Source of the DNA: an uncultured Flavobacteriales bacterium
Lineage (GTDB): Bacteria > Bacteroidota > Bacteroidia > Palsa-965
Assembly (NCBI GenBank): GCA_903873905.1
Contig: CAIQQJ010000167.1
Span: 1-51,568 of the forward strand
Length of the DNA: 51,568 nt
Direction of reading: 5' to 3'
Numbering within the stretch: the first letter of the stretch is position 1; every line of letters starts with the position of its first letter. This document shows, piece after piece, positions 16,201 through 24,283 of this stretch. Under the pieces are notes generated by a model that had not been told where the DNA came from, did not search any database, and saw only the letters and a list, made by a program, of their open reading frames with translations. A program made the translations under genes and the position numbers.

Positions 16201-17544
16201 TTAAATTTCTCTGTTTACATCCCATTGTTCCAGATAATCTGCGAAACGACGAAGGAATTTTCCACCCAAAGCGCCATCTACAACACGATGATCGTAGGAA
16301 TGGGAAAGGAACATCATGTGTCGAATGCCAATGGTATCGCCTGACGGTGTTTCAATTACTGCGGGCTTTTTCTTAATCGCGCCAACAGCCATAATAGCAA
16401 CTTGAGGTTGATTGATAATTGGAGTGCCCATAGAATTTCCGAATGATCCTACATTGGTAATGGTGTAAGTTCCTCCCTGAATTTCATCGGGAACCAATTT
16501 TCCCAAACGCGCACGATTTGCAAGATCATTCACGGATGCGGTAATTCCGAATAAATTCATCCGATCGGCATTCTTGATTACGGGTACAATAAGATTTCCG
16601 CTTGGCATTGCAGCCGCCATTCCGATATTAATATTTTTTCGAATGATAATTTTCGTTCCGTCAACAGAAATATTTATCAATGGGAAATCCTTGATTGTTT
16701 TCACAAGCGCTTCGATGAATAGCGGAGTAAAAGTCAGTTTTTCCTTTTCACGTTTTTCGAAATCGCGTTTTACTCTTTCACGCCATTGCACCATTTCTGT
16801 TACATCCGCTTCAACATAGGATGTCACATGTGGTGAAACATGCTTGCTCATTACCATATGTTCGGCAATCAGTTTGCGCATGCGATCCATTTCTACAATT
16901 TCATCACCATTCATCAATGTGATTTTTGGCGCATGAACAGGAGCAGGTTCTGATTTCACAGAAGCCCCATTTCCATTGGAGGAAATAGTAGTTTCAACAA
17001 TTGGTTTTTGAACTTGAATAGTTTGTTTGCCTTTGTTTGGAAGAAAAGCCAAAATGTCATTTTTAGTCACTCGTCCTTCTGCTCCTGATCCTGTGATGGA
17101 TTCGAGTTCATCAACAGTAACACCTTCCTTTTTTGCAATATTGCGCACAAGGGGAGAATAGAATCGGGAAGATTCTGCTGATTTAATTGGATTATTGGAA
17201 ACTGGTGTAGCGAGAGGAGTTGTAATTTTCTCCGTCACTATTTCCTGTTTTTTCTCTTCGACTATCGGTGCAGTAACTGTATTGATTACAGGGGTAGCGT
17301 TTGCGTCAGTATTGATTTGCGCTACGGCTTTTCCTACCTGAACGACATCACCTTCTTTAAAAAGTTTTTTCGTCAAAATGCCTTCAAAAGGTGAAGGAAT
17401 CTCGGAATCAACTTTATCAGTTGCTATTTCAAGAATGGGTTCATCGAGGGCAATTTTATCACCTTCGTTTTTTAGCCATTTGATGATTGTTGCCTCGGCG
17501 ACACTTTCGCCCATTTTCGGCATGATCAGTTCTACTTGTGACAT
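16201..17544 (-). CDS. Dihydrolipoamide acyltransferase (E2) of a 2-oxo acid dehydrogenase complex
   Basis: This 447-residue E2 core protein transfers acyl groups from lipoate to CoA. It has an N-terminal lipoyl domain with the lipoylated lysine K44 in ATDKVDSE. An Ala/Pro/Thr-rich linker leads to a peripheral-subunit-binding domain (RNIAKKEGVTVDELESITGS). The C-terminal catalytic domain carries the active-site H419 and D423 in SYDHRVVDG. The ATG at 17544 (MSQVELIMPKMGES) is preferred over a longer open frame. One lipoyl domain and the EATIIKWLK start suggest a branched-chain or generic complex. E1 and E3 genes are not in the window. Confidence 0.94.
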   Translation of the reverse strand: MSQVELIMPKMGESVAEATIIKWLKNEGDKIALDEPILEIATDKVDSEIPSPFEGILTKKLFKEGDVVQVGKAVAQINTDANATPVINTVTAPIVEEKKQEIVTEKITTPLATPVSNNPIKSAESSRFYSPLVRNIAKKEGVTVDELESITGSGAEGRVTKNDILAFLPNKGKQTIQVQKPIVETTISSNGNGASVKSEPAPVHAPKITLMNGDEIVEMDRMRKLIAEHMVMSKHVSPHVTSYVEADVTEMVQWRERVKRDFEKREKEKLTFTPLFIEALVKTIKDFPLINISVDGTKIIIRKNINIGMAAAMPSGNLIVPVIKNADRMNLFGITASVNDLANRARLGKLVPDEIQGGTYTITNVGSFGNSMGTPIINQPQVAIMAVGAIKKKPAVIETPSGDTIGIRHMMFLSHSYDHRVVDGALGGKFLRRFADYLEQWDVNREI

Positions 17545-17740
17545 TATGGAATTGATGAATATTAAATGATCCGACTTGGCGGTATTAGGATTTGTATTTG
17601 AATGCAAAAATAGCGCTTTTCATGGGAAAAGTAAGGCTATTCCTCAATTTGGAATTTTTGACAGGAATCATTTGCTTTAATGTCGAACCTGTTGTGGACT
17701 TTACGCATATAATTCTACATTTCGTGATTGAAATTTGGCC

Positions 17741-18544
17741 ATGCAGAGGAAAAATGTACTTAGGGATAATTTCCAGAGAAGATGGAATAGCGCAAAAAGC
17801 CATTTGCGCGGTTTCAGAAAATCACGCGACTTGGAAGAACTGCATCAGTTTCGTGTTGATGTAAAAAAAATGCGTGCCATACTTTTTTTGCAAAAGAATG
17901 AATTCGGAAGAGGCAAAATCAAGAATCTGTTTTTGCCATTCGAAAAAATCTACAAAAAGGCCGGGAAAATCCGTTGCGCTGATGTGAGTTTAAAACTTTT
18001 GAAACGTTATGGAATTGAGAATAAAAAAATAGAAATGGAAAGGATGGCGATAATCAAGAAATTGTCCAATCGTTTTATTTTGAAGACAGATTCATTTATT
18101 AAAAAACTAAATTCAGCTAAGAAAAACTCGTCTATGAAACTGATTGAACCTGATCGTCATGAAATAAAAAAGATAGGGGAAAGCCAGGTGAAATTGCTCA
18201 AGAGAGCGTTTCGAAAAAAAATGAAGTCTAAACTTTTGCATGAACTTCGAAAAAATCTAAAGAATCTACTTTATGTAAATGAATTGTTTGATAGGAGAAT
18301 TTCCAATGAAATCAAACTAAATGTAGCCTACCTAAAAGAGCTGGAAGAAACGATTGGGAAATGGCATGACCTTGATTTTACCATTGAATTATTAGAGAAT
18401 TCTAAGCATAACAAGAAGGATGTTTTGAAACTTCATTCGAAAAAGAAAAAACAATTATCGAAAATTTACAAGCTGACAGAAAATTTTGAGAAGAGAGTCT
18501 CTTTGGAAAAAAATAAAAGTTTAATATTTATTTTTCTCTACTAA
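17741..18544 (+). CDS. CHAD domain protein
   Basis: This is a 267-residue, strongly basic, all-helical protein. The LHQFRVDVKKMRAIL segment at about residues 33-47, together with later histidine/lysine-rich helices (KLLHELRKNLKNLLYV and IGKWHDLDF), is the CHAD signature. CHAD domains bind inorganic polyphosphate. The ATG at 17741 gives MQRKNVL, and the TTG six bases upstream is less likely. It is divergent from the E2 gene and overlaps the convergent nucleotidyltransferase gene by 17 bp at the 3' ends. Confidence 0.88.
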   Translation: MQRKNVLRDNFQRRWNSAKSHLRGFRKSRDLEELHQFRVDVKKMRAILFLQKNEFGRGKIKNLFLPFEKIYKKAGKIRCADVSLKLLKRYGIENKKIEMERMAIIKKLSNRFILKTDSFIKKLNSAKKNSSMKLIEPDRHEIKKIGESQVKLLKRAFRKKMKSKLLHELRKNLKNLLYVNELFDRRISNEIKLNVAYLKELEETIGKWHDLDFTIELLENSKHNKKDVLKLHSKKKKQLSKIYKLTENFEKRVSLEKNKSLIFIFLY

Positions 18545-18998
18545 TTCTTTCCAGCTCTATTATATCCTGAATATCTCTTGGTCTACCGCAAGTCTTTTTT
18601 GCTTCAATGAGTTGATTGAGATGTAGAAATCTGACTGGTATTTCATGAATTGCTGCGATAGATGCTTTCGCATATGCGTCATCAAACGAATCAGCTGGGA
18701 ATCCACTTAGAAAAGTCATTACATCCAATTCAAACCCAGAATTGAATAATAGCGTAGACCCGCCAGGAATAAATTGTGTTGTTTCCAAACTTTCAAAATC
18801 ACCAATTCCAATTTCTTTAATGACTACGCGAAAATTTTTACGATTTTGAGCATCATCTCTGATCCACAAATCGAGATCGGCAGTGTTTCTTGAATAGCCA
18901 TGGAGATTAACAGCAAATCCACCAACAAGAATGTATTTTACTTCATGAATATGAAGTGATTTCCAAAACTCAATAATTTCTTTGTCAGCGAAATCCAT
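18528..18998 (-). CDS. MNT/AbiEii-like nucleotidyltransferase (DUF6036-type)
   Basis: The 156-residue protein has the minimal nucleotidyltransferase fold: LVGGFAVNLHG with G26-G27, the metal-binding pair D41 and D43 in ADLDLWI, and a third acidic residue D92 in FELDVMTF. This pattern is shared by DUF6036 and AbiEii-type enzymes, several of which are toxins or partners in toxin-antitoxin pairs. A 53-residue gene lies four bases upstream on the same strand. Role and target are unknown. The family call rests on the visible motifs. Confidence 0.85.
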   Translation of the reverse strand: MDFADKEIIEFWKSLHIHEVKYILVGGFAVNLHGYSRNTADLDLWIRDDAQNRKNFRVVIKEIGIGDFESLETTQFIPGGSTLLFNSGFELDVMTFLSGFPADSFDDAYAKASIAAIHEIPVRFLHLNQLIEAKKTCGRPRDIQDIIELERISREK

Positions 18999-19002
18999 TG
19001 TT

Positions 19003-19164
19003 TTATTTCAAGTCATTTGGTTGGTGGACAATTTTTGCTTGACGTAACATTTTGTCAATACGAATTAGACGCATCAGTAAATCAAACCGTTCAGTATAGG
19101 TGCGATTCATTGCGATCTTGCGTTTTTCTTCCTCTGAAATAAATGGAAATCGGTCTTTGGTCAT
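19003..19164 (-). CDS. 53-residue protein paired with the nucleotidyltransferase
   Basis: The frame reads MTKDRFPFISEEEKRK... and ends ...HQPNDLK before the stop at 19003. It is a charged, helical, soluble protein with no signal peptide. Four bases separate it from the nucleotidyltransferase ATG at 18998, so the two are almost certainly co-translated from one message. Composition, start context and spacing support a real gene despite its size. Gene pairs of a short protein and a nucleotidyltransferase can be toxin-antitoxin modules, but nothing in the sequence proves it here. Confidence 0.75.
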   Translation of the reverse strand: MTKDRFPFISEEEKRKIAMNRTYTERFDLLMRLIRIDKMLRQAKIVHQPNDLK

Positions 19165-19221
19165 TAGTGATGATGTTGAACTATAAATTTAGCAATTTCA
19201 CTGTAATAGTTCATGTCAATT

Positions 19222-20364
19222 TCATTTCTTGCTCATCCTGCAAACCACAGGATAATGATCAGAAAGATTTTCCTGTTTTAAAACTTCAAATTCCCATGCA
19301 TTAAATGTTGGGCTGTGTAAAATGTAATCGATGCGGGGAATTGGAAATGGATTTGAAAAAGATTTTCCAAAACCTGTTCCGCTTTCTATATAGGCATCTT
19401 GAAGTCCAGATGAAATTGTTTTGTAGGAATAGGAAACGGGAGCATCATTAAAATCTCCACAAACAATTACAGGATAGGGTGAAGAAGCGATATGTGCGGC
19501 AATTGATTCTGCCTGACCTGCACGTTTTATGAAAGCTCGTTTCAATCGACGTAAAATATTTTTTGAACTTTCCACTTCAGAATCCGCATCTTCTCCATTG
19601 TAAACTTTATCCAAAAACTTATAGTCGGAATAACCAAAACTAACCGATTGAAGATGCATGTTGTAAATACGAACGGTGTCTTTTTCAATAACGACATCGG
19701 TATAAATGCAGATATTGTTGTTACGATTATTGAAAACAATTTTCCCCGAATTGACAATCGGATATTTTGAAAAGGTTACAACTCCCCAGTGGTCATCCTT
19801 GTGCAGTGAGATGGTATATTCAACATGTACAAATGGGAGATGCAATAGTTTTTTCAAGGAATCGAGGTTTCGAAATGCACCGGAATCCTGATTGAAAAAT
19901 TCCTGAAGGTTTAATAAATCAGGTTTTTGTTTTTCGATCAATGAAAACATTTTTCCACGAGTTTTTTTATTCCCACTCCAATTATACAAATCAAAAAGTT
20001 TTACGTTATAACTCATGCATGTAAATGCATTTGCTGGAGCTTTATCACGCGATCCAAAATGGAAACGGAATTGTTGTCCATAATAAGGAATGCTCAACAA
20101 AAGAATTGCCAAAGTATAGAATGCCTGTTTTCTCCAACGGATGGTCCACCACAATAAAAAAAGAAAATTAAGTAAAACAAAAACAGGATGCATCAATCCA
20201 AAAAATGCGAGTGGCCAGAAAACGGACGGGCTCACAAACGGAGATAGGCATGCAAGTCCCAATCCCACAATGACAAACCAATTCAACCAAAGCGTAATTC
20301 TTCCGAACCAGCCGAGTTTTTTCTTTGCTTTTGGGATTTCTATATGTTTTGTTTCTTCGCTCAA
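19222..20364 (-). CDS. Membrane-anchored endonuclease/exonuclease/phosphatase family protein
   Basis: This protein has 380 residues. Three hydrophobic segments at about 23-45, 50-73 and 77-95 anchor it in the inner membrane. The catalytic domain starts near residue 115 with FTCMSYNVKLFD, followed by LLNLQEF (metal-binding Glu), NMHLQS, VIVCGDFNDAP, and IDYILHS with the final SDHYPVV (catalytic His). These are the DNase I-like (EEP) signatures. The start codon appears to be TTG at 20364 (encoding MSEETKHIE). The next in-frame ATG would remove most membrane segments. The substrate could be nucleic acid or a phospholipid/phosphoester. Confidence 0.88.
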   Translation of the reverse strand: MSEETKHIEIPKAKKKLGWFGRITLWLNWFVIVGLGLACLSPFVSPSVFWPLAFFGLMHPVFVLLNFLFLLWWTIRWRKQAFYTLAILLLSIPYYGQQFRFHFGSRDKAPANAFTCMSYNVKLFDLYNWSGNKKTRGKMFSLIEKQKPDLLNLQEFFNQDSGAFRNLDSLKKLLHLPFVHVEYTISLHKDDHWGVVTFSKYPIVNSGKIVFNNRNNNICIYTDVVIEKDTVRIYNMHLQSVSFGYSDYKFLDKVYNGEDADSEVESSKNILRRLKRAFIKRAGQAESIAAHIASSPYPVIVCGDFNDAPVSYSYKTISSGLQDAYIESGTGFGKSFSNPFPIPRIDYILHSPTFNAWEFEVLKQENLSDHYPVVCRMSKK

Positions 20365-20392
20365 TTCGCTTATTGCAGGAAAATTTCTTTCG

Positions 20393-21256
20393 TCAAAACT
20401 TGTCGTGATTCTTTTGAAGAAATGCTTTTTCTTCTCTTGTTAAACTATCATAACCTGAACGTGAAATCTTGTCCAATATTTCATCTACTTGTTTTCGGAT
20501 GCTGATTTTGGTGTCATTGTAAACTCGATCATCGCTTAATCTGGATCGACTGTGTTCAATTCTTAATTTTCCACTTTTGTATCTGAAAATATTCATGAAT
20601 TTTTCAAGGAAATTTTTTCCTACTCGCAATTGAGTTCCATATATCATTCCGAAAATTGCACCTCCAATGTGTGCTACTTTTCCTCCTGTGTTAGCCGTTA
20701 GATCAATGACGGAAGTGAGGATGAATGAAATGAGTGCCAACCATTTTAATTTCATTCCGAAACCGAAAGGAAACATCATGTAATCGGGGCTGTAAGCGGC
20801 AACGGCAACAACAATTGCCATCACACCCGCACTCGCGCCTACCAATGGAGGACTTTCCGATCCGCCGGGAATGAGATTTTCCACTGCAATAAATAAAATC
20901 CCTCCACATAAGCCACCAATAAAATAGGTGCCCATCATTCTTGCACCACCCAATAAATCGGAAAATACCCTTCCAAGAAAATAGAGCCACAGCATATTGG
21001 AAAGCAAATGCATGAATCCAAAATGCGCGAACATGTATGTGAAAATTGTCCAAAATCGGTAGAGAAAATGATAAATATTTGGAGGGAGTGATACAAGATC
21101 AGAAACAAATTCAACCCCGGAAAAGTTCTTGGAGAGCGAAAAAATGCTGATAAGAATATTCAGCACCAACCAAATCACCACATTGAGAAATATCAAGCGG
21201 ATGAGTGCTCCATAAGATCCTTTCAAACCAACTCTAATATCTCTGCTGATACTCAT
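20393..21256 (-). CDS. Rhomboid family intramembrane serine protease
   Basis: The 287-residue polytopic membrane protein has the rhomboid catalytic dyad: S142 in the GASAGV motif and H196 in GGKVAHIGGA. The HFGFMHLLSNM stretch forms the conserved His-rich TM2 region. Six hydrophobic segments lie in about the first 210 residues, and the C-terminal 75 residues are cytosolic and charged. It lies 28 bp upstream of the EEP gene and downstream of a second rhomboid and mutL, a neighbour order recurring in Bacteroidota. Substrates are unknown. Confidence 0.94.
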   Translation of the reverse strand: MSISRDIRVGLKGSYGALIRLIFLNVVIWLVLNILISIFSLSKNFSGVEFVSDLVSLPPNIYHFLYRFWTIFTYMFAHFGFMHLLSNMLWLYFLGRVFSDLLGGARMMGTYFIGGLCGGILFIAVENLIPGGSESPPLVGASAGVMAIVVAVAAYSPDYMMFPFGFGMKLKWLALISFILTSVIDLTANTGGKVAHIGGAIFGMIYGTQLRVGKNFLEKFMNIFRYKSGKLRIEHSRSRLSDDRVYNDTKISIRKQVDEILDKISRSGYDSLTREEKAFLQKNHDKF

Positions 21257-21266
21257 GAAAATGCTA

Positions 21267-21290
21267 GATTTTGAATTCTAAATTTTGAAT
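21267..21290. repeat. AATTC-family repeat copy
   Basis: GATTTTGAATTCTAAATTTT followed by GAAT lies just upstream of the ATG at 21256. It is the same word that makes up the large hairpins around the two tRNA-Leu genes at 45362-45588. Confidence 0.6.
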
Positions 21291-21387
21291 GTTAAACATT
21301 TAGATCTCCGAAGGTAAAATGAGTTTTTATTTTGATTCAATGGTTAAGTTTGAAAATTGTTTTCATTGGTCATCGGGTAAATGGTAA

Positions 21388-22077
21388 TCAATAGAAATGT
21401 GTTTTACTACGCGAATATATTTTTACAAGAATAAATCCAAAAATCATTCCTCCAATATGCGCGAAGTGAGCAATGTTATCGCCAGGGGATAAGTTAAAGG
21501 AACTGTATAATTCCATTGCTCCATAAAAAATAGCAAGCCATTTTAGTTTAACAGGAATTGGAATGAACATCATATACATTTCTGTATTTGGAAAAAGTAA
21601 AGCAGCACCCATTAAAACGCCGTATACAGCTCCTGATGCACCAATGAGATAACCTCCAGGCGGATATGTTTTCAACGCTTCAATAATTCCAGGGACGTTG
21701 CCAACAAAATTATTGTATTGTGCAATGGATCCCCACAATTGATAAATGATTGATGCGCCAAAACCACAAATCAAATAATAAATAAGAAAACGTTTTGTTC
21801 CAAATGCATTTTCCAACATCACGCCAAAAATCCAAAGTCCGAACATATTAAAAAGAATGTGCGAGAAATTCGCATGCATGAACATGCTGGTGAGGTATTG
21901 GTAAAAATGGAAGTCCGGTGAGAAAGGATGATGCAATCCGAACAAAATATCGAGATCAATTAATTTTGTTTCGGCAAGAATTTTTGCAAGGAACATAATG
22001 CCGTTGATGATCATCAGATTCATCACACCTGGTGGCATTCTGTTTTGCGAAGAGGGTCGATATCTTTGGTAATTCAT
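21388..22077 (-). CDS. Rhomboid family intramembrane serine protease
   Basis: The 229-residue membrane protein has the catalytic S148 in IGASGAVYG and H207 in HFAHIGG. The MFMHANFSHILFNM motif precedes TM2 residues. Six hydrophobic segments fill the protein, so it is a minimal bacterial rhomboid. Its ATG overlaps the mutL stop codon (TAATG at 22075-22079), so translation is probably coupled to mutL. A second, longer rhomboid follows at 20393-21256. Confidence 0.95.
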   Translation of the reverse strand: MNYQRYRPSSQNRMPPGVMNLMIINGIMFLAKILAETKLIDLDILFGLHHPFSPDFHFYQYLTSMFMHANFSHILFNMFGLWIFGVMLENAFGTKRFLIYYLICGFGASIIYQLWGSIAQYNNFVGNVPGIIEALKTYPPGGYLIGASGAVYGVLMGAALLFPNTEMYMMFIPIPVKLKWLAIFYGAMELYSSFNLSPGDNIAHFAHIGGMIFGFILVKIYSRSKTHFY

Positions 22078-23936
22078 TAGCGTTTGAAACGTTTGTCCAA
22101 TTCTTCAATTGGAAAATTGATAAATGCAGGTTTTCCATCAGGTGCATGTGATGGTGATTCACAAGCAAACAGTTCATCCGCGAGGGCATGCATTTCTAAA
22201 ATTGAAAGTGATCGACCTGGTTTTACAGCAGCTTGTTTGGCCATTGAACGTGCTATATTTTCCCTTGGTTGCATGTGTAATTCCTGCTCGTTTTGTTTAT
22301 AGGTTTCCAAAACACCGTCTAGCAATTCAACACAATTGCTTTCTTCCATGCCAGCAGGAATTCCATGCACGACAAAAGTGTTGTTTCCGAATGAACGAAG
22401 ATCAAATCCGAGCGCATTAAAATCATCGAGTAGGGAAGTTACAATTGCCGAATCAGAGGGAGAAAACTCCATAGTTTCAGGAAAAAGTATTTGCTGCACA
22501 GGTGCATTGTGTTGTTCAATGGAGCGAAGAAATTTTTCAAAAAGAATTCGTTCATGCGCACGCTGTTGGTCAATGACAAGAATTCCTGATTTTATTGGCG
22601 TCAAAATATAACGTTCATGCAACTGCCAGATCTTGCCGGATGTTTTATTCTCATTGGCGTTTTCCAGATCGCTATGTCGTAATTGTTCACCTTCCTTAAT
22701 TTCCATAATGGAATTTTCAGAAAGAGAATCCTCTTTTTGCATATGAGAGGTGAACATTTCCTGCCAATTCGATGGAACACTTTTTTCCTTTTGCGAAAAA
22801 TTATTCCCGTCTGAAATTCCTGGATTATTGTTTGAAAACGGATTGTAATTCGGATTGACATGAATTCCCGGTGCAACAGGAACGCCCTTTTGATTATAAG
22901 GGATTTCCATGCTCATTTCCTGATTGAAATCGATGCTTGGGGAAATGTTGTATTGGCCAAGTGCGCGTTTGATGGAGGAACGAAGAATCGCATATACGGC
23001 TCGCTCATCTTCAAATTTCACTTCTGTTTTTGTTGGATGGATATTTACATCGATGGTATGTGGGTCAACTTCAAGAAAAAGAAAATACGTAGCAAAACTA
23101 TCGTGTGGCAACATTTGTTCAAACGCTCCTTGAACGGCATGATGCAAATAACCATTCTTGATAAATCGATTATTCAAAAAGAAAAATTGTTCACCACGAG
23201 TACGTTTTGCAAATTCAGGTTTGCCAATGAATCCGGAAATTTGAACAATGTTTGTGGATTCATCAACAGGAACCAATCGCTGATTGTATGGATTTCCATA
23301 GAGCGCGATGATGCGTTGACGCAAATTTCCTTTTGCAAGATTGAAAACTTCAGTGCCATTATTTGTCAATGAAAAAGCAATATGCGGATGCGCAAATGCG
23401 ACACGCTCGAATTCTTCCATGATGTGACGGAATTCAACGGCGTCTGATTTTAAAAAATTTCTCCGTGCAGGAACATTGAAAAATAAATTCTTGATACTGA
23501 AAGAGGTACCTGTAGGAATGGCACAAGCTTCTTGCGATTTGAAAACACTTCCTTCAATAGAAATGCAAGTGCCTATTTCATCCTCTTCCCGTTTTGTTTT
23601 CAATTCCACCTGGGCAATCGCCGCAATAGAAGCCAATGCTTCACCCCGAAAACCCATTGTATGCAAATTGAAAAGATCATCTGCCGATTTTATTTTGGAT
23701 GTGGCGTGTCGCTCAAATGAAATTCGAGCATCTGTATCTGACATTCCAGAACCATCATCCACAATTTGAATCAAGGTCCGCCCAGCATCTTTCACAATCA
23801 ATTTAACTGAAGTTGCACCGGCATCCACAGCATTTTCCATCAATTCCTTAACAGCCGAAGCTGGTCGCTGCACAACTTCTCCAGCAGCAATCTGATTGGC
23901 AACGGAATCGGGAAGAAGGCGGATGATATCGGGCAT
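22077..23936 (-). CDS. mutL: DNA mismatch repair protein MutL
   Basis: This 619-residue ATPase couples mismatch recognition by MutS to strand incision. The GHKL ATPase motifs are intact: E34 in ELMENAVDA, DDGSGM at 60-65, and GFRGEAL near 95. A variable Asn/Ser-rich linker follows at about 340-440, then the dimerisation domain. In the nuclease region DQQRAHERILFE (456-467) stands where DQHAxxExxxxE is usual, and the late CPHGRP-type motif reads APDGKPAF. Metal binding may therefore differ from canonical nicking MutL. The ATG at 23936 is preferred over a TTG three codons upstream. It heads the mutL-rhomboid-rhomboid-EEP unit. Confidence 0.96.
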   Translation of the reverse strand: MPDIIRLLPDSVANQIAAGEVVQRPASAVKELMENAVDAGATSVKLIVKDAGRTLIQIVDDGSGMSDTDARISFERHATSKIKSADDLFNLHTMGFRGEALASIAAIAQVELKTKREEDEIGTCISIEGSVFKSQEACAIPTGTSFSIKNLFFNVPARRNFLKSDAVEFRHIMEEFERVAFAHPHIAFSLTNNGTEVFNLAKGNLRQRIIALYGNPYNQRLVPVDESTNIVQISGFIGKPEFAKRTRGEQFFFLNNRFIKNGYLHHAVQGAFEQMLPHDSFATYFLFLEVDPHTIDVNIHPTKTEVKFEDERAVYAILRSSIKRALGQYNISPSIDFNQEMSMEIPYNQKGVPVAPGIHVNPNYNPFSNNNPGISDGNNFSQKEKSVPSNWQEMFTSHMQKEDSLSENSIMEIKEGEQLRHSDLENANENKTSGKIWQLHERYILTPIKSGILVIDQQRAHERILFEKFLRSIEQHNAPVQQILFPETMEFSPSDSAIVTSLLDDFNALGFDLRSFGNNTFVVHGIPAGMEESNCVELLDGVLETYKQNEQELHMQPRENIARSMAKQAAVKPGRSLSILEMHALADELFACESPSHAPDGKPAFINFPIEELDKRFKR

Positions 23937-24283
23937 TTTGTTCAATGTGAAATTTTCGTTTCAAAGGTACTTTTTAGTATTGGGTATTGGGTATTGCGTA
24001 TTGAGATTTTTTCAATTTAATTCTCAAATTATCTTAAGTAAATCAATATAACTTGTTACAAGATAACCGATACAAGATACCCAATACTATTTCGTACACT
24101 TATCCCTCCAAACCAACGCAATCTCACAATAAATGCGAACATTCTTTCGAAGCGAAAATTATTACCAATCATTAACACCTACTTTGTTGAAAAGTCTGTG
24201 TTTCAAATACAAACGGCATTCGCTTTGTGAATACTTTTAAAACCGTCTGATTTTATCTTCAAATAGTTTTGGGCAAACCAATT
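23937..24283. other. Intergenic region with an inverted TATTGGGTAT repeat
   Basis: This spacer lies between the divergent mutL and the GH3/beta-lactamase gene. AGTATTGGGTAT (23976-23987) recurs in inverted form at 24077-24088. The left copy is followed by two further TATTG(G/C)GTATTG units. No coding frame or RNA gene was seen. Promoters for both flanking genes should lie here. Confidence 0.55.

Noticed and set aside
17592-17864. Plus-strand 90-codon open frame before the CHAD gene
   Set aside because: It overlaps the well-supported CHAD coding sequence in another frame and its upstream part covers the divergent promoter region.
22860-23372. Plus-strand 170-codon open frame
   Set aside because: It lies wholly antisense to conserved mutL coding sequence and its translation has the low-complexity look of a shadow frame.
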